DNA of 64,000 nucleotides from Pelagomonas calceolata (taxonomy: Eukaryota > Sar > Pelagophyceae > Pelagomonadales > Pelagomonadaceae), in assembly GCA_918797485.1 (NCBI GenBank), contig CAKKNE010000002.1, positions 5,422,501-5,486,500 on the forward strand, given 5' to 3'. The notes under the pieces were generated by a model that saw only the letters and a program-made list of their open reading frames with translations, was not told the origin of the DNA and searched no databases. Of the stretch, positions 35,346-43,047 are shown one piece after another (the first letter of the stretch is position 1; every line of letters begins with the position of its first letter). Position numbers and translations under genes: made by a program.

Positions 35346-37448
35346 CTAGCGCGACGCCGCCATCTCCTTCTCCGCCGACACCGTGGATCCGGACGACGGC
35401 TGGAACGCCCCACCACCGCGCAACTCCGGCGACGGCGTCATCCCCGAGACGATCCCGCGGTAGAGCCACTGGAAGGGCCCCGGCGACAGGAACTTGTAGA
35501 GCGGGTCCTTCTTCGCCGTCTCCTCGAGCATGGCGATGTGCTGGTCGACGTTCACTATGGTGTTGGCCGCAATAACACCAGAAGCCGCGGCACTGGGCGT
35601 GCCGATGCCCGGGAAGCACGAGTCGCCGCACCGTAGTAGTCCATCGACCGGCGTCTTCAAATTAGGAAACGGGAACGGTATGGGCGTGAATTTGAGTAAT
35701 CCCGCGTACGGCGCGGACGTCCCCGCGGCCCAGGCCATGCCGTAAGTGCCCCTATCACGTCGTAGAAACGCCTCATGCGCCAGCGGCGACCCGACGATGT
35801 GGAATTCCGCCCGTTCCCGCGCGTCGGGGATGCAGTTCTCGAGGGCCTTCCAGAGAATATCTCCTCGTTCCTCCTTGTACGCCTCGTACTCGGCACTTCC
35901 AGGTTCTAGACTTTCCCAGGTCTCGTAGGGTTCCCCACCGGAAGAATAGACGTGGATCACGTGCTTGCCCTCGGGACACACACTTCTGTCTAGCAAAGAA
36001 GGGATGAAGAACGAACACAGGTTCTGCGAGTCCTGCATGCTTCGACCCCAGTCCTGCACGATGAGATGCGCGGGGTTCTTCGAGATCTCGTCCTCCGCAG
36101 CTCTCCAAGAAGCATGGTCGGCCAATTTTTTGCCGTTGACGACTTTCTCGGCGTCGACCGCGACGAACAGATGCAAAATCGCGCCGTGTCTAGGTAGAGT
36201 GCCTAACGTTTCCCGCCACTCCTTGAGCTCCGTGTAGCCCTTCATTTGCGGATCGAGCTGGTCTTGGGCCGGTAACAGCTTGACGGTGTCGAACGGCGTC
36301 GCGTTGCTGACAACCGCTTTTCTGGCGCGTATTATTTTACCATTCTTGAGCTTGACGCCGACCGCTCTCCCGTTCTCTACTAGGATTTCTGCCACATGGG
36401 TATTGAGGGAAATGTCCATGCCAAATTGAGCTCCGCCTCGGTGGATCGCGCGCGCGATGTTCTCCGTCCCGCCCTTCGGCACGGAATACGCGCAGCCCGG
36501 CTCGAAGAAGCGCTCGAGGATGTAGAGCATGTGCGCCGTCATGGCGCCCTTGGCCGGGAAGCCGCAGAAGATGCACATCGTGTCGATGAAGTTCCGCAGG
36601 AACGGCTCCGTGACCAATTGGTCCACCGTTTTGTGCAAGGAGTCGAACGTGAGAGGTAGGTCCGCGAAGACGTCGGGGTGGCTCAAGACGAACGGTAGCG
36701 AGCCAGCAGTCGTCGCGAGGAAGCCCGCATCTTGCCGTAAGTTTAGTAGCGATACGGCTGAGGTAGAGCCACCTAGCGTCTTGAGACGCGCCCTCAGTGC
36801 CTTAAATTCTTTGATAGCGAGCTCGCCGTCCTGGGCGTGCTCCCTTAAAGCTTCATAGAAGCCGCCCGGCGCTTCCGGATCGCCCAACTGAAAACGCCAC
36901 GACCGCACCGGCCCCGTCCCGTCGAAGTTCGAGGTCGGCACCCAATAAGCCAGACCCTGGTACGTCTCCACGGGTAGCTCGCTATCGAGAATATCGAGCA
37001 AGATGCGTAACGGGTTCAATGAAGGCTTGTCCAGCCCTTCGAAGATCGACGGCCCGACCTCGAACGAGTACTTGCCCCCATCGTGGCCATGAGTGAAGGA
37101 GTGGGCCGACCCGCCCATCTTGATGTGCGACTCCAAGACGATCGAACTTTCCCCATATTTCGCGCACATGGCTCCACAGGCCAGACCGCCCATGCCACTG
37201 CCGATGACGACGACGTCGTACTCGCCTTCGTCGCCCCCAAGACCGTCGCCCGTGCCCTTGTAGACGGGCTTCGCGTACTTCCGTTCCCGCTCCGTGTCAT
37301 AGCTAAAAGTCATGACCTTGTCGCGCGACGTCTCCTGCGTCTGCGCGACGTTTTCTGCGGTGGAATGCAGAGCCGTTGCGCGTCGTACGGGCCGCGCCAG
37401 GGGCGCCAGCGCCGCGGCGCAGCCGGCCAGCGCCACTATCCTCAACAT
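35346..37448 (-). CDS. CRTISO: Carotenoid isomerase-like (CRTISO family) flavoprotein, plastid
   Basis: 700 residues. CRTISO-type enzymes isomerise poly-cis carotenoids in plastids; paralogues act as related oxidoreductases. The leader MLRIVALAGCAAALAPLARP is a signal peptide ending in ALAP, then a basic transit stretch. The FAD-binding motif is YDVVVIGSGMGGLACGAMCA (about 78-97), followed by VLESHIKMGGSAHSFTHG. Other family blocks are FEVGPSIFEGL, FPAKGAMTAHMLYILERFFE, YSVPKGGTENIARAIHRGGA, RARKAVVSNATPFDTV and LLRCGDSCFPGIGTPSAAAS (C-terminal FAD block). Length slightly exceeds plant CRTISO. Whether it is true CRTISO or a paralogue cannot be settled by eye. Confidence 0.8.
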   Translation of the reverse strand: MLRIVALAGCAAALAPLARPVRRATALHSTAENVAQTQETSRDKVMTFSYDTERERKYAKPVYKGTGDGLGGDEGEYDVVVIGSGMGGLACGAMCAKYGESSIVLESHIKMGGSAHSFTHGHDGGKYSFEVGPSIFEGLDKPSLNPLRILLDILDSELPVETYQGLAYWVPTSNFDGTGPVRSWRFQLGDPEAPGGFYEALREHAQDGELAIKEFKALRARLKTLGGSTSAVSLLNLRQDAGFLATTAGSLPFVLSHPDVFADLPLTFDSLHKTVDQLVTEPFLRNFIDTMCIFCGFPAKGAMTAHMLYILERFFEPGCAYSVPKGGTENIARAIHRGGAQFGMDISLNTHVAEILVENGRAVGVKLKNGKIIRARKAVVSNATPFDTVKLLPAQDQLDPQMKGYTELKEWRETLGTLPRHGAILHLFVAVDAEKVVNGKKLADHASWRAAEDEISKNPAHLIVQDWGRSMQDSQNLCSFFIPSLLDRSVCPEGKHVIHVYSSGGEPYETWESLEPGSAEYEAYKEERGDILWKALENCIPDARERAEFHIVGSPLAHEAFLRRDRGTYGMAWAAGTSAPYAGLLKFTPIPFPFPNLKTPVDGLLRCGDSCFPGIGTPSAAASGVIAANTIVNVDQHIAMLEETAKKDPLYKFLSPGPFQWLYRGIVSGMTPSPELRGGGAFQPSSGSTVSAEKEMAASR

Positions 37449-37925
37449 GATTGCGGTTGATTACAGCCTGTTTGCTGCAATGACTGTGATTTGAGATCTG
37501 CGCTTCAGCGACACCTCGTTGCGTAAAAAATGAGGTGAGCGCGCTCGACGGTGTAGCAGTGATGCTGCTGCAGCGCAAGCCTCTTGTTGCTGGCCGACGA
37601 TAGAGATATCCGCTAGATCGCACGCTTGCTGTCCTGCAAATGAATCGGGTTTCAGCGTCATCAATTCAACTCCCGGCCGGGATCGATCCGTGCGTGGTCG
37701 GCAGGACGCGTTAATGCCCAGTCCGATTTGTCCGATAAAAACCCGTGGCGCTTTCACGCAGTGAATTGGGCAGTGGCAGCTAGCTGGCGGCGCAAGCACG
37801 CAGCCAAGCCGAGCCACGTTGTCGCTGTGGCACAAATTAATCGATGCTGCAATCCCAGTTAGCAAGAACGCCGTTACTGCAGCTGTCAGGCTGTGCAGTG
37901 CCTGCAGCCCTGACAGCCAGGTGCC

Positions 37926-38025
37926 GCAGCGATGCAAAACGTGACGCGTAGACACTGTGCTCATAGCTGCCAGCCTCTGCTGTGCAGCTCTCGTGTCGCA
38001 GCAATGCAAAACGTGACACGTAGAC
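37926..38025 (+). repeat. Direct repeat carrying two in-frame start codons
   Basis: 28-nt copies at 37926-37953 and 37998-38025 (core ATGCAAAACGTGAC) differ at two bases and are offset by 72 nt, so both ATGs are in frame with the methyltransferase. A second small repeat, TGCAGCTCTCGTG, occurs at 37984 and 38028. The 555-bp divergent gap 37449-38003 otherwise shows only a weak CCGCTAGATCG near 37607. Confidence 0.85.
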
Positions 38026-38894
38026 TTGCAGCTCTCGTGCCGACAATTGCTAGGACGCGCCGACATCTAGCCACGCAAAAACAAGGCGACTGGACAGCCG
38101 TGGCGGCGCGCGACTACGCCTCGCACCGCCAGACGTTCCAGGCCGACTACGCGCGCGAGTGCTGGCAGCGCCTCAGTTCCAGGCCGGCCGTCGCGCCCGT
38201 CGTCGCGCGGGCGGCGCGCGTCCTCGACGTCGGGTGCGGCTCGGGCGAGTTTACGCGGGAGCTGGCGAGCCATCTGCCGCACGCGTCAATCGTGGGCGTC
38301 GACATCTCGGAAGGCATGGTGCGGCACGCGGAACGGGCGAACGCCCACGAGCGCGTGAGCTACGCTGTGATCGATTTTGCGAACCAAGTCCCCTTCCGTG
38401 GCGAGAGCTTCCAGGTCGCGACGTCGACGATGGCGCTGCATTGGCCCGGGCCCGACGCAGCGTTCTTGGCCGGCGTCTCTCGTTTCATCGAGCCGGGCGG
38501 CGTCTTCTTGGCGGGCCTGCACGGCCAAGGCTCGTGTCAAGAAGGGGTCGACGCCTTCGAGAAGGTCGCGGGCCTAGACTTGGAGAGCCTCCCCACCATG
38601 TTCAAGCGCCGCTCCGCGGCTGCGTGGGAAAAAGCTCTGTGCGATGCGGGCTTCTTCGACGTCGAGGTAGAGGAGCGCACGGTCGCGACGCGCTACGCCT
38701 CGGTGGAGGATTGTCAAAGGCGCCTTGCCGCGGCCTGGCCCCCGATCTTAGCCGGACACGTCCCGGCCGCGGACGTCGACGCCCTCGTCGCGGCGGCGGC
38801 GCGGGCAATGATGGACGCCGGTGGAGTCATGACGAGCCGGCTGCTCGAGTTCTCGGCGTTCGACAGTGGTGTACCTGACGCTTTTCGACCTTGA
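38004..38894 (+). CDS. SAM-dependent methyltransferase, NDUFAF5/BioC-like, mitochondrial
   Basis: 296 residues from the ATG at 38004; an in-frame ATG at 37932 would add 24. The leader MQNVTRRLAALVPTIARTRR is a mitochondrial-type presequence. SAM motif I is ARVLDVGCGSGEFTRELASH, followed by IVGVDISEGMVRHAERANA, FRGESFQVATSTMALHWPGP (post-I/motif II, with the MALHW block of BioC and NDUFAF5) and RFIEPGGVFLAGLHG. NDUFAF5 hydroxylates an arginine of complex I, while BioC methylates malonyl-ACP for biotin synthesis; the mitochondrial leader favours an NDUFAF5-like role, but the call is only family-level. Confidence 0.7.
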   Translation: MQNVTRRLAALVPTIARTRRHLATQKQGDWTAVAARDYASHRQTFQADYARECWQRLSSRPAVAPVVARAARVLDVGCGSGEFTRELASHLPHASIVGVDISEGMVRHAERANAHERVSYAVIDFANQVPFRGESFQVATSTMALHWPGPDAAFLAGVSRFIEPGGVFLAGLHGQGSCQEGVDAFEKVAGLDLESLPTMFKRRSAAAWEKALCDAGFFDVEVEERTVATRYASVEDCQRRLAAAWPPILAGHVPAADVDALVAAAARAMMDAGGVMTSRLLEFSAFDSGVPDAFRP

Positions 38895-39022
38895 GGCTCT
38901 CAATGGCTCGCTGTGGTAGCAATTGTGCAATTGTGAAAAAACCGAGCTAGCGGCTAGTTTTGTAGAGTAGTTTCCTGTTGTACTACAATTATACGAGAAC
39001 CGAACGTTACACAAAGAGACAG

Positions 39023-40255
39023 CTACCTTCCAGCACACGAGCTCGCCCGCTCGGCCACGCCGCACGCCACGACGCGATCCGGGGCGACACCCTTCCCGTT
39101 CAAGTCGCCGCCGCTGGGCGTCGCATAGCGCGCGACGGTCACGGCGACGGCGCCCTCGGCGCCCGGCGGGTCGCCGAGCGGTTGGACGGTCTGGATCACG
39201 CCCTTGCCGTAGGTTCGTGAATCCGTACCTACCACGGACGCGGCCTTGTTGTCCTGTAAAGCTGCCGTGAGCACTTCCGCGGCCGACGCGGTCTGCTTGT
39301 TGACTAGCACCGTGAGCTTCCTCCCAGAAAACGCCCCGTCCTCGACGGCGTCGTAGGCGAAGGGCTGGCCGTTCGCGGCCGTGACCGTCGTGATCTTCGC
39401 GCCCTTCGGTAGAAAGAGCCTCGCTGTTTCGACGCCGCCCTCCAAGCTTCCACCAGGGTTGCCCCGCAGATCTAAGATAAGGGGTCCTGACACCTTGTCA
39501 ACGTTTTCCTTGACTTTTGCGGCCGTGTCCAGCTGGAACGCCTTGATACGTATCGTGGATTGATCTCGTCGCACGGTCGACAGCGGCACGACCGCCCTAC
39601 TAATATCGGCCTGATTATCTTTACCATCTCTCACGTAAGCCACTTTGACGAGCGACCCCTCCTCGCCCCTTAACTTTTGGGCCGTCGACGCCGCGTCTTG
39701 TACCTTACTGGAACCAACTTGCTGGATCTCGTCGCCCGCCCTTAACCCAGCTTTATCCGCGGGCGCGCCCGGCTCCACATCAACGACGACGACTTTCCCA
39801 TTGTCGCCATCCACGACCTGCACGCCGGCACCGGCGACGACGGCGGCGTCGCCGAGCGTCGCTGATACTAATGCTTCGTACTTTTCTGGTTCTACATAGC
39901 GCGTGTAGGGGTCGCCCAGCTTCCTGAGGAGGCTGTCGACGGCGCCTCTGGCGCTTTCCGCATCTGTCGCTTGCTGTATCAAGTCGCTGCGCGCTCGGAA
40001 CCAGTCGGCTCCACCGAACGTGCGCTCGTAGTACAACTTGTCCGTGGCGCGCCAGGCCTCGGCCGCGAACCGCTGCGCGTCCGTGAATTCCTTGGCTTGG
40101 GCCGTGGATGGCATTATCAACGCTAGTGCTACGGCTGCGGTGCCGAGCGCGCGTCGCAGCAATGGCTCCGCGTGTGCCGGTCGCAGCGCTTTGTGTTTGT
40201 GCGGCGCCAGTGCAGCACTGCCGAGCAGCATTGCTGCTGCGACGAGGCGACGCAT
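39023..40255 (-). CDS. ctpA: CtpA-type carboxyl-terminal processing protease, thylakoid lumen
   Basis: 410 residues. In plastids CtpA trims the C-terminus of photosystem II protein D1. The leader MRRLVAAAMLLGSAALAPHK is a signal peptide with the ALAP junction; a second hydrophobic segment (ALGTAAVALALIMPSTAQAK) ends in an AQA cleavage site, as for lumenal delivery. The protease core follows: KLGDPYTRYVEPEKYEALV, a PDZ domain (VVVVDVEPGAPADKAGLRAG, DEIQQVGSS), GPLILDLRGNPGGSLEGGV, and the catalytic region VNKQTASAAEVLTAALQDN (Ser) with RTYGKGVIQTV (Lys). Length and order match plant and cyanobacterial enzymes. Confidence 0.9.
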   Translation of the reverse strand: MRRLVAAAMLLGSAALAPHKHKALRPAHAEPLLRRALGTAAVALALIMPSTAQAKEFTDAQRFAAEAWRATDKLYYERTFGGADWFRARSDLIQQATDAESARGAVDSLLRKLGDPYTRYVEPEKYEALVSATLGDAAVVAGAGVQVVDGDNGKVVVVDVEPGAPADKAGLRAGDEIQQVGSSKVQDAASTAQKLRGEEGSLVKVAYVRDGKDNQADISRAVVPLSTVRRDQSTIRIKAFQLDTAAKVKENVDKVSGPLILDLRGNPGGSLEGGVETARLFLPKGAKITTVTAANGQPFAYDAVEDGAFSGRKLTVLVNKQTASAAEVLTAALQDNKAASVVGTDSRTYGKGVIQTVQPLGDPPGAEGAVAVTVARYATPSGGDLNGKGVAPDRVVACGVAERASSCAGR

Positions 40256-40422
40256 CAGTTTTGTTGCAGTCCTTGCTGTGTCTGTCAGTGGTCAAAGCAA
40301 TGCAGAAAATGCAGCAAGCGCGCAGCGATTGACGGATGTGGTCCAGTAGAGGCCTCTGTTGCCTCGCGTGCCTTGCAACTGCTGCGTTAGCTGCGAGGCT
40401 CGCGTGTGTCGAGGTGTGGACG

Positions 40423-40447
40423 GCTAGCGTCCTGTAAAGACACTAGC
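40423..40447 (+). promoter_or_regulatory. Recurrent intergenic motif, copy 4
   Basis: GCTAGCGTCCTGTAAA then GACACTAGC, with one extra A in the centre as in the copy at 61344. It lies 168 bp upstream of the minus-strand CtpA gene but points the other way, an exception to the orientation rule. It sits in the 397-bp gap 40256-40652. Confidence 0.6.
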
Positions 40448-40652
40448 AAGGCGAGATCTCTTGTGACCGAATTATCTTACTACGACGGGGCTGGGGGATG
40501 ATTGTAGTAGTGACATGACACGTGGGCGGACGGCTATCGCCGCGTTATTGTTGGAACGGGAATGCACGGCGCTATATACTGCCGCGACCGTGCTTGTAGT
40601 ACCGTACTAGTATGCCTGTGGGTGTACCGGCGACGTTCGGAGACGACAGCAA

Positions 40653-40724
40653 TGACCGATACGCGATTCGAACGCGTAACCTTCAGGACTGGAATCTGAC
40701 GCGCTACCGTTGCGCCAATCGGTC
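40653..40724 (-). tRNA. tRNA-Trp (CCA)
   Basis: A 72-nt cloverleaf reads on the minus strand from GACCGAT to ATCGGTC plus discriminator A. The acceptor stem pairs 7/7. The D-arm is TGGCGCAACGGTAGCGC, which is also a good internal A box. The anticodon loop is TTCCAGT with anticodon CCA; the stem pairs four of five. The T-arm has GCGTTCGAATCGCG (B box). It is intronless and CCA is not encoded. No clear T-run terminator follows within the next 40 nt. The D-arm and anticodon region agree with eukaryotic cytosolic tRNA-Trp. Confidence 0.92.
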
Positions 40725-40809
40725 GAAGGGTCAACCCAGGACGCCGCCGCGGTACGTCTCGAGGACGCCCTTGGGCAGGAAGTAGTGGTCGGAACGAGAA
40801 CGCGCGGCA

Positions 40810-41426
40810 CTATCGCCGCGCCCGCGCCCGCTCGAGGAACCGTATCGCGTCCGCATGGTTTAGGATCGTCGGCGAGGAAGTCCCGTCGTCGGTGAGCGAG
40901 GAGACGTCGCCCGCGTCGAGACCGGACGCCTGCCGCCGCGACGCCGCGGAGAGGTTCGGCAGCGTCCCGCCGCCGAAGCTTTGACCTGTGTGTGTTTTTG
41001 TCACCTTCCGGACCTCGATCCTCGGGCCAGTCAGTCATTATGTGCGAGACCTTTGGCGCACATAATGAAGACTGGCTTGCGGCTCGAACCCCGGCAAGCC
41101 ATCGCGGTACACAGACAAAGGTGAGTCGGGCTCGAATCTCGGGACTCGGGCGCCGACGGCGCGGCGATGTTGGCGTCAGTTCGCCGCCCCCAATCGAAAA
41201 CAAACCCGCGGTCCGTCGTGAGTCCTACATCAACTAAACTCCGCGCGATGTCCGACTTGATTCCTGAACTACGGTCGTAGCGGAAGTTCACCCTTTGGAG
41301 TTCGCCCTCGTCGAAGCGCAAAGCCGTCCGCACCTCGTAGATGCGGAGGCGCGTCGGGCGCGGGACGCCCTCCTGCGCGTTTGTGGTCGCTGCGAGGAGG
41401 GCCAGGAGCCCTCCTAGGCGCCACAT
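40810..41426 (-). CDS. Secreted or lumenal protein of unknown function, two exons
   Basis: Exon 1 (41426 to about 41111) encodes a signal peptide MWRLGGLLALLAATTNAQEG, then RLRIYEVRTALRFDEGELQR, NFRYDRSSGIKSDIARSLVD and GFVFDWGRRTDANIAAPS. After a hairpin-rich intron, exon 2 (40985-40810) encodes QSFGGGTLPNLSAASRRQAS, GDVSSLTDDGTSSPTILNHA and DAIRFLERARARR. Exon 2 is joined in phase 1. I do not recognise the family. The donor is ambiguous by 6 nt (41110 or 41116), because TGTCTGTGT offers two GTs in the same phase. A weak motif copy (GTAACATACTAGC) lies at 41646-41659 upstream. Confidence 0.55.
40986..41110 (-). other. Hairpin-rich intron, about 125 nt
   Basis: Acceptor CACACACAG as in the intron at 18649. 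It contains two strong inverted repeats: 41027-41046 with 41056-41075 (CATTATGTGCG paired to CGCACATAATG, extended outward by CCAGTC/GACTGG), and 41074-41080 with 41094-41100 (GGCTTGC/GCAAGCC). Only a weak introner core (CGCGATGGC) is present, so it may be a different element class. Confidence 0.6.
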
Positions 41427-41813
41427 CGGTGGCGTTTTATCTTCTTGCGCGTCCGCTTAATTACAATTCTCAGTGGGCCTGGACTGTCCTGAAATTTTTT
41501 TACGTCCGTGTTTTTATTCGGAGCGAGAGGACGAGCTCCGAGGGTCGTCAAGACCACAATCCTGATCGTCTTTCGTCGGCCAGGTCGCGCGTTCGCGCTT
41601 GCCGCGTAAGTCCCGACAGCTTTATGTTTGCCGAGCCTAAGCATAGTAACATACTAGCTTTTGGTCCTCCAGCTTTATAGGGCCACAGTGATGCGTGTAA
41701 GGCATTAAAATCGCTGTTGTTAAGGCATTAGAATCAGACACGATCGCTACGACCGCAGCCAGCAGCTCACGTCCTCTCGAGGCGTTGGTGAGCCGTGCCA
41801 CCGAGTGGACTCC

Positions 41814-42740
41814 ATGGCGTCCGTGCTGCGGCGCGCGCGGAGCACCGTGCGGATGAATGCGCGTCGAGCCCAAAGCACGGTCCGCATGAATAACTGGGCC
41901 CAGTTTTATTGGCTCCAGTCGCGCGGCTCGAAGGCGGGCGCGTTCGGCCCGGCGCTGCTCGACCAAAATCTACAGGAATGGGGCGGCCCCGTATCACTGA
42001 TAGAGAAATCCAAAAATCACACGCTCGCGACGGCGCGCCTCCCGCCCTGGTGCGCGCGAAGGGACGGGAGACCGCCGCTCGGCGCGCTCCTCGCGTTGAT
42101 AGATCAGGTGTCGACGTTCTGTGGGCAGGCGGAATTTGATGGCAGGGGAAGGCCGGGCGTGAGTTTGTTTCTGTCGGGCGAGGTTGTGGACGAGGCGCCT
42201 TCCTTGGAATCGGGCTGTGGGATTGAAATCTCGACGAGACTCCTCAAAGGAGGCCGGACGCTCGCGTGGCTCGCCTGCGAGGTGTATGCTGATGGGGAGC
42301 TCGTGGCGCGCGCGCGCCACGCGAAGTTTCTGAAAATTGACCCGTTGCACGATTTGCTGGTGCACTCGCCTCTACATAATGCGGCGCTTCCTATACTTTC
42401 GAGGTACTACGCAAGTTTGGAACCGCACCCGTACGTCGGCGACGATACGTGCTTGGACGCTATCTTCAAACCGCGCCGTATCCAGGAAAATGCCTTCGAG
42501 GTGGATATTACAAATGACCACTGCAACGGGCTTGGGGGGCTGCACGGCGGGGCGGCCTGTATTCTGGCGGAGCACGCCGCGGGTGATGATAAGCCCCTGG
42601 CGGCGATGCACGTGTCGCTGATGCGCGGGTTGAGAGCTGGCGCCGTCGCTCGAGTTTCTCAAGAAGCGGGACGCGTTTCGATCGTGGACGGCGCGACCGG
42701 CGCGGCCTGCTACGAGGCGACGGTCTCGCCGGCGAGCTGA
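41814..42740 (+). CDS. Double-hotdog acyl-CoA thioesterase-like protein, mitochondrial
   Basis: 308 residues from the ATG at 41814; a GTG three codons upstream is not used. The leader MASVLRRARSTVRMNARRAQ continues with a second STVRMN, a mitochondrial-type presequence built by an 18-nt duplication (41841-41858 and 41874-41891). Two hotdog-like regions follow: GRPPLGALLALIDQVSTFCG then VSLFLSGEVVDEAPSLESGC..RLLKGGRTLAWLACEVYADG; and NDHCNGLGGLHGGAACILAE then LAAMHVSLMRGLRAGAVARV. The GLHGGAACILAE block is typical of PaaI/ACOT13-type thioesterases, which cleave acyl-CoA. Catalytic residues of each half are not assigned. The 387-bp divergent gap upstream holds only a weak motif copy at 41646. 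Confidence 0.7.
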   Translation: MASVLRRARSTVRMNARRAQSTVRMNNWAQFYWLQSRGSKAGAFGPALLDQNLQEWGGPVSLIEKSKNHTLATARLPPWCARRDGRPPLGALLALIDQVSTFCGQAEFDGRGRPGVSLFLSGEVVDEAPSLESGCGIEISTRLLKGGRTLAWLACEVYADGELVARARHAKFLKIDPLHDLLVHSPLHNAALPILSRYYASLEPHPYVGDDTCLDAIFKPRRIQENAFEVDITNDHCNGLGGLHGGAACILAEHAAGDDKPLAAMHVSLMRGLRAGAVARVSQEAGRVSIVDGATGAACYEATVSPAS

Positions 42741-42765
42741 CGTCGCGTCGATGGCGTGAACTCGG
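42741..42765. repeat. Introner-like fragment after a stop codon
   Basis: GTCGCGTCGATGGCGTG directly follows the stop of the hotdog gene and matches the introner core exactly, yet no splice sites or reading frame surround it, so it appears to be a copy or relic in the 3' UTR. Confidence 0.5.
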
Positions 42766-42852
42766 CCTTAGTTGTTTAATTTGGTAGACTTGTGCTCGAG
42801 GCTATAAAACCCACCGGACGGGACCCCGTGGCGCGCTTCAGGGCTCCGCGCG

Positions 42853-42876
42853 GCTAGCGGCCTGTAAGACACTAGG
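42853..42876 (+). promoter_or_regulatory. Recurrent intergenic motif, copy 5 (best match)
   Basis: GCTAGCGGCCTGTAA then GACACTAGG, followed by CATCCTAGC. It is 172 bp upstream of the WW-AP2-HSF gene in the same orientation, in the 307-bp gap 42741-43047. Confidence 0.72.
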
Positions 42877-43047
42877 CATCCTAGCAGCCGGCGCGCGGGC
42901 TCGGCAGGCAGCCTCGGCCCAGCCTTGCGCACCGAGCAAGCACCTCGTTGATCTGTGGTCTGTCTTGCAACAAGACCGCGCAGCAAAGACCGCAGGCGCT
43001 GGGGGGTTACATAAATTTAAGGGCCTGCCACGGGAGAGCATAATATC

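Noticed and set aside
41074-41100. Possible tRNA T-arm (GGTTCGAG loop in a hairpin) inside the intron at 40986
   Set aside because: No D-arm, anticodon arm or acceptor stem is found around it; the hairpin is explained better as structure within the intron.
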